NCBI RefSeq assembly: GCF_010499455.1
Contig: NZ_JAAGOH010000035.1
Span: forward strand, 1 to 42,047
Source: Ideonella livida
GTDB taxonomy: Bacteria > Pseudomonadota > Gammaproteobacteria > Burkholderiales > Burkholderiaceae_C
Reading direction: 5' to 3'
Length of the DNA: 42,047 nucleotides
Shown here: positions 31,119-38,921 of the stretch, piece by piece
How positions within the stretch are numbered: position 1 is the stretch's first letter
How the letters are laid out: the number at the start of each line of letters is the position of its first letter
Made by a program: the position numbers and the translations under genes
The notes under the pieces: generated by a model
Database searches by the model: none
What the model was told of the DNA's origin: nothing
Seen by the model: the letters and a program-made list of their open reading frames with translations, nothing else

Positions 31119-31207
31119 ACTCCGCCTGCCCGTGGCGCGGACAGGACAATCCCGGCTTCACCTTGTCAGCCCTCTGCCACGCCCCCCGCCACCGCCAGGG
31201 GCCCGCC

Positions 31208-32077
31208 ATGACCCTTGCGCCCGCACCCATCCTCATCGTGGACGACGATCCCCGCGCCATTCGCCTGCTGGCCCAGATGCTGAAGGACGAGGGCTACCGT
31301 TTTCTGGCCGCCCGCAACGGGACGGAGGCCTTCCAGCGTGCGGTGGAGCACCGGCCCGCCGCCATCCTGATGGACCTGATGATGCCGGGGCTGGATGGAC
31401 ATGCCACCGCACGGCTGATGGCCGGCGACCCGCGCCTGGCCGAGATCCCCATCCTGTTCCTCACCGGCTCCTCGGCCCTGCCGGACAAGCTTGACGCCTT
31501 CCGTGCCGGCGCGGTGGACTATGTGGTCAAGCCCTTCTCGGCCCCCGAGCTGGCAGCGCGGCTGCGGGTGCATGTGCGCCGCGGGCTGCAGGCCGGACCG
31601 GCCGGGCATGCGGCCGCCGGCGTACCGGCGCCGGCCACCACCGCCCCGGTGCCGCCCCAGCCCCCGACTCCACCCACAACAGCGGCCGAGGCGCCCGCCA
31701 CCCAGCGCGGGCTGCGCCTGGTGACCAAGGCCCAGGCACTGATGCGTGAGCACCTGGCCGACCCGTTCGACCTGACGGCGCTGGCCCATGCGGTGGGCAC
31801 CAACCCCCGGCGACTGACCGACCTGTTCCGCGCCCACACCGGGCTGGCGGTGTTCGAGTACCTGCGCGCCGAGCGCTTTGCCGAAGGCTGCCGCCTGCTG
31901 CTGCACACCGACCTGACCATCGCGCAGGTCGCCGCGCGCACCGGCTTTGCCACCCAGGCCGCCTTCACCTACTCCTTCCGGCAGCGCAGCGGCATGACCC
32001 CCAGCGCCTACCGCGCCAGCGGCGGGCTGGCCCTGCCGGAGGGCATGCAGGATCCGATCTGCACCTCCGATGACTGA
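31208..32077 (+). CDS. Response regulator: receiver domain fused to an AraC-type DNA-binding domain
   Basis: The product is 289 residues from the ATG at 31208, with AGGGG six bases before it. The receiver domain (about 8-125) has the acidic pocket LIVDDDPRAI, phospho-acceptor D56 in ILMDLMMPGLDG, the conserved FLTGS and K in DYVVKPFS. A Pro/Ala linker (about 130-170) follows. The AraC/XylS double helix-turn-helix occupies about 185-280: FDLTALAHAVGTNPRRLTDL, VFEYLRAERFAEGCRLLL, and TIAQVAARTGFATQAAFTYS. This is a YesN-like layout. The stop overlaps the start of the histidine kinase gene by 8 bases (ATGACTGA), so the two form a cognate pair. Targets are unknown; nearby envelope genes are candidates. 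Confidence 0.93.
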   Translation: MTLAPAPILIVDDDPRAIRLLAQMLKDEGYRFLAARNGTEAFQRAVEHRPAAILMDLMMPGLDGHATARLMAGDPRLAEIPILFLTGSSALPDKLDAFRAGAVDYVVKPFSAPELAARLRVHVRRGLQAGPAGHAAAGVPAPATTAPVPPQPPTPPTTAAEAPATQRGLRLVTKAQALMREHLADPFDLTALAHAVGTNPRRLTDLFRAHTGLAVFEYLRAERFAEGCRLLLHTDLTIAQVAARTGFATQAAFTYSFRQRSGMTPSAYRASGGLALPEGMQDPICTSDD

Positions 32078-34541
32078 AACCCGCGCGAGCGCCCGCCGCG
32101 CCTGTCTGCCCCTGGCGCCACCGCCCTGGCTGCGCACCCGGCTGTTCCAGCTGCTGCTCGTGCTGGTGGCGGTGGGGCTCATCGACCAGATCGGGTTGCG
32201 CAGCGCGCTGGCCGTGCCGGAGGACGCGCTGCTGACGGTGCCCAAGGCACAGATCCTGGGGGTGGAGCGGCTGGAGATGGTGATGGCCAATGCCGACGCC
32301 CACCCGCAGATCATGGCCTGGTGGCCCGGCTGGCGGCCGGTCAGCCTGCCGGTGGACCTGCAGGCCACCTCCACCAACCGCAGCACACTGTGGCTGAAGG
32401 TGCGGCTGCGCCATGAGTTGAGCTCGCCGCCCTGGCTGTGGGTCACGCCCAATGCCATCCATGAGGTGCGGGTCCATGTGCCCGACGGCCAAGGCCGGTG
32501 GACGCTGCGCCGCACCGGCAACCGCCTGACCGCCACCCAGCGCGACCTGCCACTGCCCCAGCATGTGGTCACGGTGCCCGTGGCCGCCGGCCAGGAGACC
32601 GAGGTGCTGCTGGAGATCGGCGGCACCCGGGCCGCGGGGCGCCTGGACCTGCGTCTGCTGGACCCGGCGGAGTTCGCCACGCGCACCTTTCCGCTGGAGC
32701 TGCGCAACCAGCTGCTGATGGGCTGTGCCCTCATGCTCTGCCTGGTCTGCCTGACCACCGGCCTGCTGCTGCTGCGCCTGGCACCGGTGATGATGGGCCT
32801 GCAGCTGGTGGTGCTGGGCACGGTGCAGTTCCAGCTGCAGGGCCATGCCGGCCTGCTGCTGTCGCCGGCCACGGCCCACCGGCTGGCCGACCACCTGCCC
32901 AACCTGATGGGGCTGGAGCTGGCCCTGGGCATCGGGGTGGCGTGGAGCTACCTGGCCCTGGTCAGCCGGCAGCGCCTACCGGCCTGGCTGGCGCCGGCCT
33001 GCCAGGCACTGCTGCTCGCTGTGGGGGCGCTGCTGGTGGCGCGGGCCCTCAGCGGCGCCATCCACGACAGCTTCAATGGGCTGCTGGACACGCTGCGCTG
33101 GAGCGCCTGGCTGATCCTGATGCCGACCGCGCTGTGGATGGTGATGCGGGGCGATGGGCTGGCCGCCCTGGTGCTGGTGGGCCTGCTGGCCTGCGCCCTG
33201 CAGGGGCTGCCGCCGGGCGGGCTGCCGGGCAGCACACCGGCGCTGGAGGCCCTGCGCGACCCGCGCTCGCCGGTGGCCCCCATGGTGGCCCTGCTGGTGC
33301 TGTACGTGGGCGCGGCGGCGCACCTCATCGTCAACGGCTACCAGTCCCAGGCGCGGCGGCGGGCCGACGACGCCGCCCAGAAGCAGCGCCTGCAGGAGCA
33401 GGTGCACGAGCGCACCGCCCAGCTGGCGGCGGCACTGGACGCGTCGCGCCAGGCCGCCCAGGACAAGACCGACTTCCTGGCCAAGGTCAGCCACGAGCTC
33501 AGCGCCCCCACCCACCTGCTGCTGGGCTACCTGGAGCTGGCCCGGCAGGCCGAGGCGCCGGCGGAGACCGCACAAGCGCTGGGGGTGGCGCAGGACGCCA
33601 GCCGGCAGCTTGCGCGCCGCATCGGCGACCTGATCGCCTTCAACCGGCTGGGCCATGCCCGGCTGCAGGTGCGCCTGGAGCCGGTGCTGCTGCCCGCGCT
33701 GTGGCAGACCCTGCAGTCGCAGACCGCCTGGATGGCCCGCCGCCACCGCCGCACGCTGCGTTTTGACTGGGACGCCGACCTGCCCGACTGGGTGGCCCTG
33801 GACGGGGAGCGCGTGCTGCAGGTGCTGGACATCCTGGTGGACAACGCCCTGCGCCACACCCCGCAGGGGCCGGTGGTGCTGCGGGCCCGGTTGCGCCCGG
33901 CCCCGGCCCTGGCCCTGGAGGCGCCACGCCTGGGGGTGGCTTTCGAGGTGGAGGACGCGGGCCCCGGCCTGAGCCCGGCCGCGGTGGCCCGCCTGCTGGG
34001 CACCGGGGCGGCGCCAACGCCGGACCAGGCCCATGCCGCCGACCGGCCGGTCCAGACCGAGGGCGCCGGCCTGGGCCTGGGGCTGGGACTGGGCATCGCC
34101 CGCCAGTTGCTGGCCCTGATGCAAACCCGGCTGGAGATCCGCAGCGACCCGGCCACCGGCAGCGTGTTCGCCTTCACCTTGTGGACGGTGCCGCTGCCCA
34201 GCCCGCCGGCCGCGGGCGACGGCACCGCTCCCCCGCCCCCGCCTCCACCGCCTCGTGCGCTGCAGCCCCCCCTGCCCGGGGCGCCCCCCGCCGCCATCCC
34301 CCCGCCCGACTGGAACGCCCTGCTGCAGGCGGCCCGCCAGGGCGACCTGAGCGCCCTGGACGACTGGCGCGCCCGCCATGCCCCCCTGGTGGTACAGGAC
34401 CCCGCGCTGGACGCGCAGCTGCAGGACCTGGACCTGGAGGGCCTGCAGCGCCGGGCCCTGGCGGGCGGGGCCGTCGCCAGCCCCGTCCTCCCCGTCAGCC
34501 CCGCAGTTGGCGCCGGGCCAGCGCCAGCGCCAGCCGGGTGA
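32070..34541 (+). CDS. 7TM-DISM-type sensor histidine kinase
   Basis: The product is 823 residues. A short N-terminal hydrophobic segment (FQLLLVLVAVGLIDQIGL) precedes a periplasmic beta-sandwich like 7TMR-DISMED2 (about 55-205, STLWLKVRLRHE, VTVPVAAGQETEVLLEI). About seven membrane helices follow (215-430). A coiled-coil linker leads to the kinase core with phospho-acceptor H475 in KVSHELSAPTHLLLGYLEL, N592 in ILVDNALRHTP and D629 in VEDAGPGL, then a GLGLGLGLGIA G2 loop. The H-box reads SHELSAP rather than SHELRTP. The last 110 residues are Pro-rich with a short helical end. DISM kinases are thought to bind carbohydrates, fitting the surroundings. The 3' end overlaps the convergent ThiF gene by 47 bases. 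Confidence 0.92.
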   Translation: MTETRASARRACLPLAPPPWLRTRLFQLLLVLVAVGLIDQIGLRSALAVPEDALLTVPKAQILGVERLEMVMANADAHPQIMAWWPGWRPVSLPVDLQATSTNRSTLWLKVRLRHELSSPPWLWVTPNAIHEVRVHVPDGQGRWTLRRTGNRLTATQRDLPLPQHVVTVPVAAGQETEVLLEIGGTRAAGRLDLRLLDPAEFATRTFPLELRNQLLMGCALMLCLVCLTTGLLLLRLAPVMMGLQLVVLGTVQFQLQGHAGLLLSPATAHRLADHLPNLMGLELALGIGVAWSYLALVSRQRLPAWLAPACQALLLAVGALLVARALSGAIHDSFNGLLDTLRWSAWLILMPTALWMVMRGDGLAALVLVGLLACALQGLPPGGLPGSTPALEALRDPRSPVAPMVALLVLYVGAAAHLIVNGYQSQARRRADDAAQKQRLQEQVHERTAQLAAALDASRQAAQDKTDFLAKVSHELSAPTHLLLGYLELARQAEAPAETAQALGVAQDASRQLARRIGDLIAFNRLGHARLQVRLEPVLLPALWQTLQSQTAWMARRHRRTLRFDWDADLPDWVALDGERVLQVLDILVDNALRHTPQGPVVLRARLRPAPALALEAPRLGVAFEVEDAGPGLSPAAVARLLGTGAAPTPDQAHAADRPVQTEGAGLGLGLGLGIARQLLALMQTRLEIRSDPATGSVFAFTLWTVPLPSPPAAGDGTAPPPPPPPPRALQPPLPGAPPAAIPPPDWNALLQAARQGDLSALDDWRARHAPLVVQDPALDAQLQDLDLEGLQRRALAGGAVASPVLPVSPAVGAGPAPAPAG

Positions 34542-35352
34542 GCGGATGGCGGTGGCCACCGGGCCGCCAGGTGTGCACCGTGCGGCCGCGGTAGGCGTCG
34601 ACCTGCAGGCCATGCGGCGCGGGCCGCAACGGCCCGCGACCCAGCACGATCTTGAGCACCTCCGTGGCGGCCAGGCCGGCGCACAGCTGGCAGGCCATGA
34701 CGGTGGACGGCCCCCGACGGCCCCGCAGGTCCACGCGGCTGCGGTCGGCCAGGTAGGTGCGGTGCAGCATGCCCGGGGCCAGACCCACCAGCAGGCGCAG
34801 CGCCTGCTCGGCCTCGTCACAGCCCTCCAGGCCAAAGTAGTCCTCAAAGCCCATGCTCCCGGGCAGAAAGTCCAGCAGCGCCGCGCCCATGCCCAGCGGG
34901 GCTGCGGTCACCGCCGGGATCTCCAGCTCCTGGCAGGCAGAGAACACCGCCCGGCGCGCACCGAAGGCGAAGAAGTCCAGGCCGTCCACGTACACATCCA
35001 CCCGGCGCAGGAAGTCGTCGAGGTTGTCGGGGTGGATGCCCCGGGCAAAGACAGTGACCTCCGCCTCAGGGTTGATGTCCAGCACCTGACGGCGCAGCAC
35101 CTCCACCTTGGACTGCCCCAGCGTGGAGACCAGGGCCCCGGCCTGGCGGTTGAAGTTGGCCAGCTCGAAGGTGTCGAGGTCGGCGATGTGGAAATGGCCC
35201 ACCCCCAGCCGCGCCAGCGTCTGCAGGTGCACCCCGCCCACGCCCCCCATGCCGGCCAGGGCCACCCGAGCCTGGCGCAGGCGGTGCTGCTCGGAAGCGG
35301 TCACCCAGCCCAGGTTGCGGGAAAAGGCCTCGTCGTAACGGAACTCAGCCAT
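34495..35352 (-). CDS. ThiF/E1-like adenylyltransferase paired with an exosortase-linked acyltransferase
   Basis: The product is 285 residues from the ATG at 35352. It has the E1/ThiF core: VALAGMGGVGGVHLQTLARL (nucleotide loop), HFHIADLDTFELANFNRQAG (DxDxxExxNxNRQ), SKVEVLRRQVLDINPEA (conserved Lys and helix) and VDVYVDGLDFF. These proteins adenylate a carboxyl group, usually the C-terminus of a ubiquitin-like or sulfur-carrier protein. The usual zinc CxxC pairs are not evident and no catalytic cysteine is obvious (candidates in LEGCDEAEQ and MACQLCAG). The start overlaps the end of the acyltransferase gene by 8 bases, so the two are made together. No ThiS/MoaD-like carrier is seen nearby. 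It may activate an acyl or amino-acid carboxylate for its partner. The 3' end overlaps the histidine kinase gene by 47 bases on the other strand. Confidence 0.87.
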   Translation of the reverse strand: MAEFRYDEAFSRNLGWVTASEQHRLRQARVALAGMGGVGGVHLQTLARLGVGHFHIADLDTFELANFNRQAGALVSTLGQSKVEVLRRQVLDINPEAEVTVFARGIHPDNLDDFLRRVDVYVDGLDFFAFGARRAVFSACQELEIPAVTAAPLGMGAALLDFLPGSMGFEDYFGLEGCDEAEQALRLLVGLAPGMLHRTYLADRSRVDLRGRRGPSTVMACQLCAGLAATEVLKIVLGRGPLRPAPHGLQVDAYRGRTVHTWRPGGHRHPLTRLALALARRQLRG

Positions 35353-36091
35353 GGGCATACAGGTGCTCGGCCCAGGCGCCCTGGTGGGAGACCAGGGCCC
35401 ACAACGGCTCGCCCAGGTCACGCATGCGCTCGATGGACGGCTGCAGCGGCGTCAGGCAGGGCACACGCCGGCCGCGGAAACTCGTCTCCGGCCCGATGCG
35501 CTCGCACACCACCCCCAGGCGCATGACCAGCCGCATCAGCGCCGGCTCGATCAGCGAGTAGCAGTGGGTGATGCCGTGGCGGTGGGCCAGCTGCATCACG
35601 CCGCCGTACAGGCCCATGATGACGTGGGACATCACCGCCGCTTCCGACACCTCGCCGGCGTCGGCGGGCAGGCTGGCGCGCAGCTGGTGGCGCAGCACCC
35701 GCGAGATGGCAAACCGCGACACCTCCCCCAGGGCCTGGCGGGCCCGCCAGCCGCCCACCGGCCGGTCCAGCCGGGCATGGGTCTCCATGGGGAACAGGGC
35801 CATCGGGTCGTCCGGGTCGGGCAGCACCAGGCGCACGGTGGCCAGGTAGCGGCCCGAGGCGCGGTGGCGCACCAGCATGAAGTCCGAGCGGCTGTCGTAC
35901 TCGTCCTGCTCCCAGTCCGGCACCTGGTGGGCGGCGGGCAGACCGGGCACCGCCACGGCGGGGGCCTCGAATCCGGTTTCCCGCACATAGACCTGGTAGC
36001 GCAGGCGGAAGACTTCGGCCCGCAGGGCGTCGGTGCCCGCGTGGACCAGTTCAAAGTGGTGGCTGAAGGCGGTGGCCAGACGCGTGTCCAT
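35345..36091 (-). CDS. PEP-CTERM/exosortase system-associated acyltransferase (GNAT, N-acyl amino acid synthase-like)
   Basis: The product is 248 residues. The start MDTRLATAFSHHFELVHAG leads into EVFRLRYQVYVRETGFEAP, the opening shared with LuxI-like autoinducer synthases and FeeM-type N-acyl amino acid synthases. Further marks are SDFMLVRHRASGRYLATVRL, LGEVSRFAISRVLR (conserved E-x-SR-F) and the C-terminal GITHCYSLIEPALMRLVMRL. Members of this exosortase-associated family are found beside PEP-CTERM loci, and related long-chain N-acyl amino acid synthases make N-acyl amino acids such as N-acyltyrosine. The window has one PEP-CTERM substrate (7239-7796) but no exosortase. The gene ends inside the ThiF start. 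A 238-base gap separates it from the sugar transferase gene upstream. Confidence 0.9.
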   Translation of the reverse strand: MDTRLATAFSHHFELVHAGTDALRAEVFRLRYQVYVRETGFEAPAVAVPGLPAAHQVPDWEQDEYDSRSDFMLVRHRASGRYLATVRLVLPDPDDPMALFPMETHARLDRPVGGWRARQALGEVSRFAISRVLRHQLRASLPADAGEVSEAAVMSHVIMGLYGGVMQLAHRHGITHCYSLIEPALMRLVMRLGVVCERIGPETSFRGRRVPCLTPLQPSIERMRDLGEPLWALVSHQGAWAEHLYAHG

Positions 36092-36190
36092 GGGATGCCT
36101 CTAAGTCCCTGGTGCCTCACCGCCCGGGTGGCGGGAGCTGCTGGTCCAGGGCTGAAGACCATGCTGTCACGGGGTCCGGCGCGCGGCGCA

Positions 36191-36232
36191 GGGCGCTTGC
36201 ATCCGCAACGTCCGCTCGAAAGCAAGCCGCCC
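36191..36232. promoter_or_regulatory. Inverted repeat in the spacer before the acyltransferase gene
   Basis: Arms GGGCGCTTGC (36191-36200) and GCAAGCCGCCC (36222-36232) pair over ten base pairs with one bulged C; the loop is 21 bases. It is in the 238-base gap between the sugar transferase stop and acyltransferase start. There is no T-tract, so it may be an operator, RNA-processing stem or weak terminator. The rest of this gap shows nothing I can identify. Confidence 0.3.
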
Positions 36233-36329
36233 GCGCTCGATGACCGGGGGCCTCAAGTGTGTCGATTGGCAACGGCAATGGCGCCAGCCAACGCCCGCAG
36301 GGGACGCCGCCGCCGCCGGGCCAGTCCCC

Positions 36330-36923
36330 TCAGCCGCGCAGCAGCACCTTCAGGCTGCGGGCCACCACGGCCAGGTCGGTCCAGAGCGACGCGTCGCGGG
36401 CATAGGCCGCCGCGGCGGCCAGCTTGGCCGGCAGGATGACCTCGATGTACTCCCGCTCGGGGTCGGCGGCGGCGGCCAGCTGCTCGGCCTCGTGGCGGAA
36501 CTGCAGCGAGGCCGGATCGGTGATGCCCGGGCGCACGCTCAGCACCACCTCGCGCAGCGCGGCCGGGTAATGGGCCACATAGCGCGGCACCTCCGGGCGC
36601 GGGCCCACCAGGCTCATGGTGCCCTGCAGCACGTCGATCAGTTGCGGCAGCTCGTCCAGCCGGCGCGCGCGCAGCCAGGCCCCCACGCGGGTGATGCGCG
36701 CATCGGCCCCCACGGTGAGCTGGCCGGCGCGCTCGGCGTCCACCCGCATGGTGCGGAACTTGTGGATGCGGAACGGCCGCCCGCCCCGCCCCACCCGCTC
36801 CTGGCGGAAGAACACCGGTCCCGGCGAATCCAGGCGGATGACCAGGGCCACCAGCAGGCCCGGCACGGCCAGCAGCAGCAGGCCCATGCCAGCGCCCAGC
36901 AGGTCAAAAAGGCGCTTGCCCAT
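36330..36923 (-). CDS. Initiating sugar-1-phosphate transferase (PglC/WcaJ C-terminal type)
   Basis: The product is 197 residues, the short monotopic form of the bacterial sugar transferase family. It starts KRLFDLLGAGMGLLLLAVPG, a re-entrant membrane helix. It then has SPGPVFFRQERVGRGGRPF and IHKFRTMRVDAE, the catalytic Asp-Glu of RLDELPQLIDVL, and GTMSLVGPRPEVPRYV, all hallmarks of phosphoglycosyl transferases. It transfers a sugar-1-phosphate from a nucleotide sugar to undecaprenyl phosphate, the first step of a lipid-linked glycan. The aminotransferase gene is 35 bases upstream, and together with the CapD-like dehydratase this suggests an amino-deoxy sugar (bacillosamine-like) as first residue. 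Such a lipid-linked unit fits the flippase at the right edge. Confidence 0.95.
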   Translation of the reverse strand: MGKRLFDLLGAGMGLLLLAVPGLLVALVIRLDSPGPVFFRQERVGRGGRPFRIHKFRTMRVDAERAGQLTVGADARITRVGAWLRARRLDELPQLIDVLQGTMSLVGPRPEVPRYVAHYPAALREVVLSVRPGITDPASLQFRHEAEQLAAAADPEREYIEVILPAKLAAAAAYARDASLWTDLAVVARSLKVLLRG

Positions 36924-36958
36924 CGCTTTAGCCCGTCCCCTTGCCCTGCACCACCGGC

Positions 36959-38149
36959 TCAGGCCTTGCCCAGGGCCCGGCGCACGGCGGCCGCCACGCG
37001 CTGCACGTCGGCCTCGGTCATGCGGGTGTACAGCGGCAGGCTGACCATGCGCTCAAAAGCGCGCTGGCTGGCCGGGAAGTCCTCAGCCTTCAGGCCGTAG
37101 CGCTCGCGCCAGTAGGGGTGCTGGTGCAGCGGGATGTAGTGCACGCTGCAGCCGATGCCCTCGGCGAACAGGGCCTCAATGAAAGCGTCGCGACCGATGG
37201 GGGCGTCATCGCCCAGCTGCACCACGTACAGGTGCCAGGCGTGCAGCTCGCCCGCGGCGGGCTGGGGTGGCAGGGTCAGCGGCAGACCGGCCAGCGCCTG
37301 GCCGTAGGCTGCCGCCAGCGCGGTGCGCTTGTCTTGGAAGGCCCGGGCGCGCTGCAGCTGGTGGAGGCCCAGGGCGGCGGCGATGTCGGTCAGGTTGTAC
37401 TTGAAGCCCGGCGCCACGATCTCGTAGTACCAGCTGGGCACCTTGGCGGTGAAGCGGTCGAAGGCGTCGCGGTTGATGCCGTGCAGGCGCATCACCTTGG
37501 CACGGGCGGCAATGGCCGCGTCGCGCGTGACCAGCATGCCGCCTTCGCCGGTGGTGATGGTCTTGTTGGCGTAGAAGCTGAAGACGGTGACGTCGCTGTC
37601 CAGCGTGCCGACGAGCCGGCCGCCGCAGGTGGTGGGCAGGGCGTGGGCGGCGTCTTCCACCACCTTCAGGCCGTGGCGGCGGGCGATGGCCAGGATGGCC
37701 GGCATGTCGCAGGCCAGGCCGGCGTAGTGCACCGGCACGATGGCCTTGGTCCGCGGCGTGATGGCCGCCTCGATGGCCGCCGGGCAAATGCACAGTGTGG
37801 CCGGGTCGATGTCCACCAGCTTCACGTCCGCGCCCAGGTAGCGCGCCACCTCGGCACTGGCGGTGAAGGTGTGGGTGGTGGTGATCACCTCGTCACCCGG
37901 GCCGATGCCCAGGGCCTCCAGCGCCAGATGCAGGCCAGCGGTGGCGGAGTTGACGGCGATGCTGTGGAACTGGGCCGGGTCGCCGCCCTCCCCCGCCAGG
38001 AAGGCGCTGAAGTCAGCCTCGAAGCGCTTGGTCTTGGGGCCGGTGGTCACCCAGCCCGAACGCAGGGCGTCCACCACCTCGGCGATTTCCTCCTCCCCGA
38101 TCTCGGGCAGGGCAAAGGGCAGGAAGGGCAACTTGGCGTCGACGCTCAT
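36959..38149 (-). CDS. DegT/DnrJ/EryC1-family sugar aminotransferase
   Basis: The product is 396 residues from the ATG at 38149. The PLP-binding lysine is K196 in [17 protein letters not shown]166 in [11 protein letters not shown] contacts the PLP ring nitrogen in this family. [19 protein letters not shown] and [12 protein letters not shown] are typical as well. The C-terminal [19 protein letters not shown] closes the active site. The enzyme converts a 4-keto (or 3-keto) nucleotide sugar to the amino sugar using glutamate. The CapD/WbpM-like 4,6-dehydratase at 26976-28862 could supply the keto-sugar. It is followed by the sugar transferase, so a UDP-diamino or amino-dideoxy sugar is the likely starter of the glycan. 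Confidence 0.95.
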   Translation of the reverse strand: MSVDAKLPFLPFALPEIGEEEIAEVVDALRSGWVTTGPKTKRFEADFSAFLAGEGGDPAQFHSIAVNSATAGLHLALEALGIGPGDEVITTTHTFTASAEVARYLGADVKLVDIDPATLCICPAAIEAAITPRTKAIVPVHYAGLACDMPAILAIARRHGLKVVEDAAHALPTTCGGRLVGTLDSDVTVFSFYANKTITTGEGGMLVTRDAAIAARAKVMRLHGINRDAFDRFTAKVPSWYYEIVAPGFKYNLTDIAAALGLHQLQRARAFQDKRTALAAAYGQALAGLPLTLPPQPAAGELHAWHLYVVQLGDDAPIGRDAFIEALFAEGIGCSVHYIPLHQHPYWRERYGLKAEDFPASQRAFERMVSLPLYTRMTEADVQRVAAAVRRALGKA

Positions 38150-38183
38150 GGCAACGGGAATTAAATAAAAAGTGAGTGCATGC
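38150..38183 (-). promoter_or_regulatory. AT-rich spacer upstream of the aminotransferase gene
   Basis: On the minus strand this spacer reads CACTTTTTATTTAATTCCC before the aminotransferase ATG, a striking AT island in a GC-rich cluster. TGAG-CATGCA-CTCA, beginning with the stop codon of the methyltransferase gene, could form a four-base-pair stem followed by the T-rich stretch. It could therefore be a weak terminator or a -10-like promoter element (TATTTAAT) starting a new unit. Neither is certain. Confidence 0.35.
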
Positions 38184-38921
38184 TCATGCTGCACCCTTGG
38201 CGATCCACACCAGGCGGTGGGTGCGCAGCCAGGGCACGGCGTTGAGCAGGGTGTAGAGGGCCGGGTGCAGCGCGCAGGCGCGCCGGGCCAGGGGCGGCGC
38301 CAGGGTGACGCGCCGCACGGCCAGGTGGGCGGCCTGCGGGAACAGCTGCCGCACCCGCACCAGCGGCACACCGCGCACATCCGGGTTGCGCGGATTGTCA
38401 AAGGCAAAGTCGTACCAGAGCACCGCGCCGCCCGGCCGGACCCAGCGCCACATGGCCAAAGCCAGGCGCTGCTGCACCGCGTCGTCCAGCAGCGAGGAGA
38501 ACACGGTGGCCTGCATCACCACGTCCTGGCTGGCCGGGGCAATGTCCAGGGTGGTGGCGTCGCCGGCCACCAGGCGCACACCGCCGGGCAGGCTGGCGCG
38601 GGCCAGCTCCAGGCGCTCGGGCAGCAGCTCGCAGCCGGTCAGGTTTTCGGGCAGGGCCCCCAGGCGCAGCCAGTCCATCAGGTTGCCGCCACCGCCGCAG
38701 CCCACCTCGGTGACCCGCAGTTGCGACGGCTGCCAGCCCCGCGCGGCCAGGCCCTGGCAGATGCAGCGCTGGCGCTCGTGCAGCATCTGCCAGACCTCCG
38801 GCCGCAGCAGGCTGTAGCGGTCGGCGGGCAGCTGCGCGGCACGGCGCGCATAGCGCTCGGCCACCTGGTCCAGCTCATGGGCATGGGCCGGGCCGTGACC
38901 TGGGAGGGGGGCCGGGCTCAC
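38184..38921 (-). CDS. Class I SAM-dependent methyltransferase
   Basis: The product is 245 residues from a GTG at 38921 whose GTGA overlaps the stop of the upstream glycosyltransferase gene. Motif I is [18 protein letters not shown]; then [20 protein letters not shown] gives the acidic residue of motif [15 protein letters not shown] motif III and [15 protein letters not shown] motif [22 protein letters not shown] is the post-motif loop. The start [20 protein letters not shown] resembles methyltransferases found in O-antigen and capsule loci. The C-terminal 50 residues ([20 protein letters not shown]) are an extra region often seen in these proteins. It probably methylates a sugar of the glycan or terminates its chain; the acceptor is unknown. 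Confidence 0.9.
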   Translation of the reverse strand: MSPAPLPGHGPAHAHELDQVAERYARRAAQLPADRYSLLRPEVWQMLHERQRCICQGLAARGWQPSQLRVTEVGCGGGGNLMDWLRLGALPENLTGCELLPERLELARASLPGGVRLVAGDATTLDIAPASQDVVMQATVFSSLLDDAVQQRLALAMWRWVRPGGAVLWYDFAFDNPRNPDVRGVPLVRVRQLFPQAAHLAVRRVTLAPPLARRACALHPALYTLLNAVPWLRTHRLVWIAKGAA

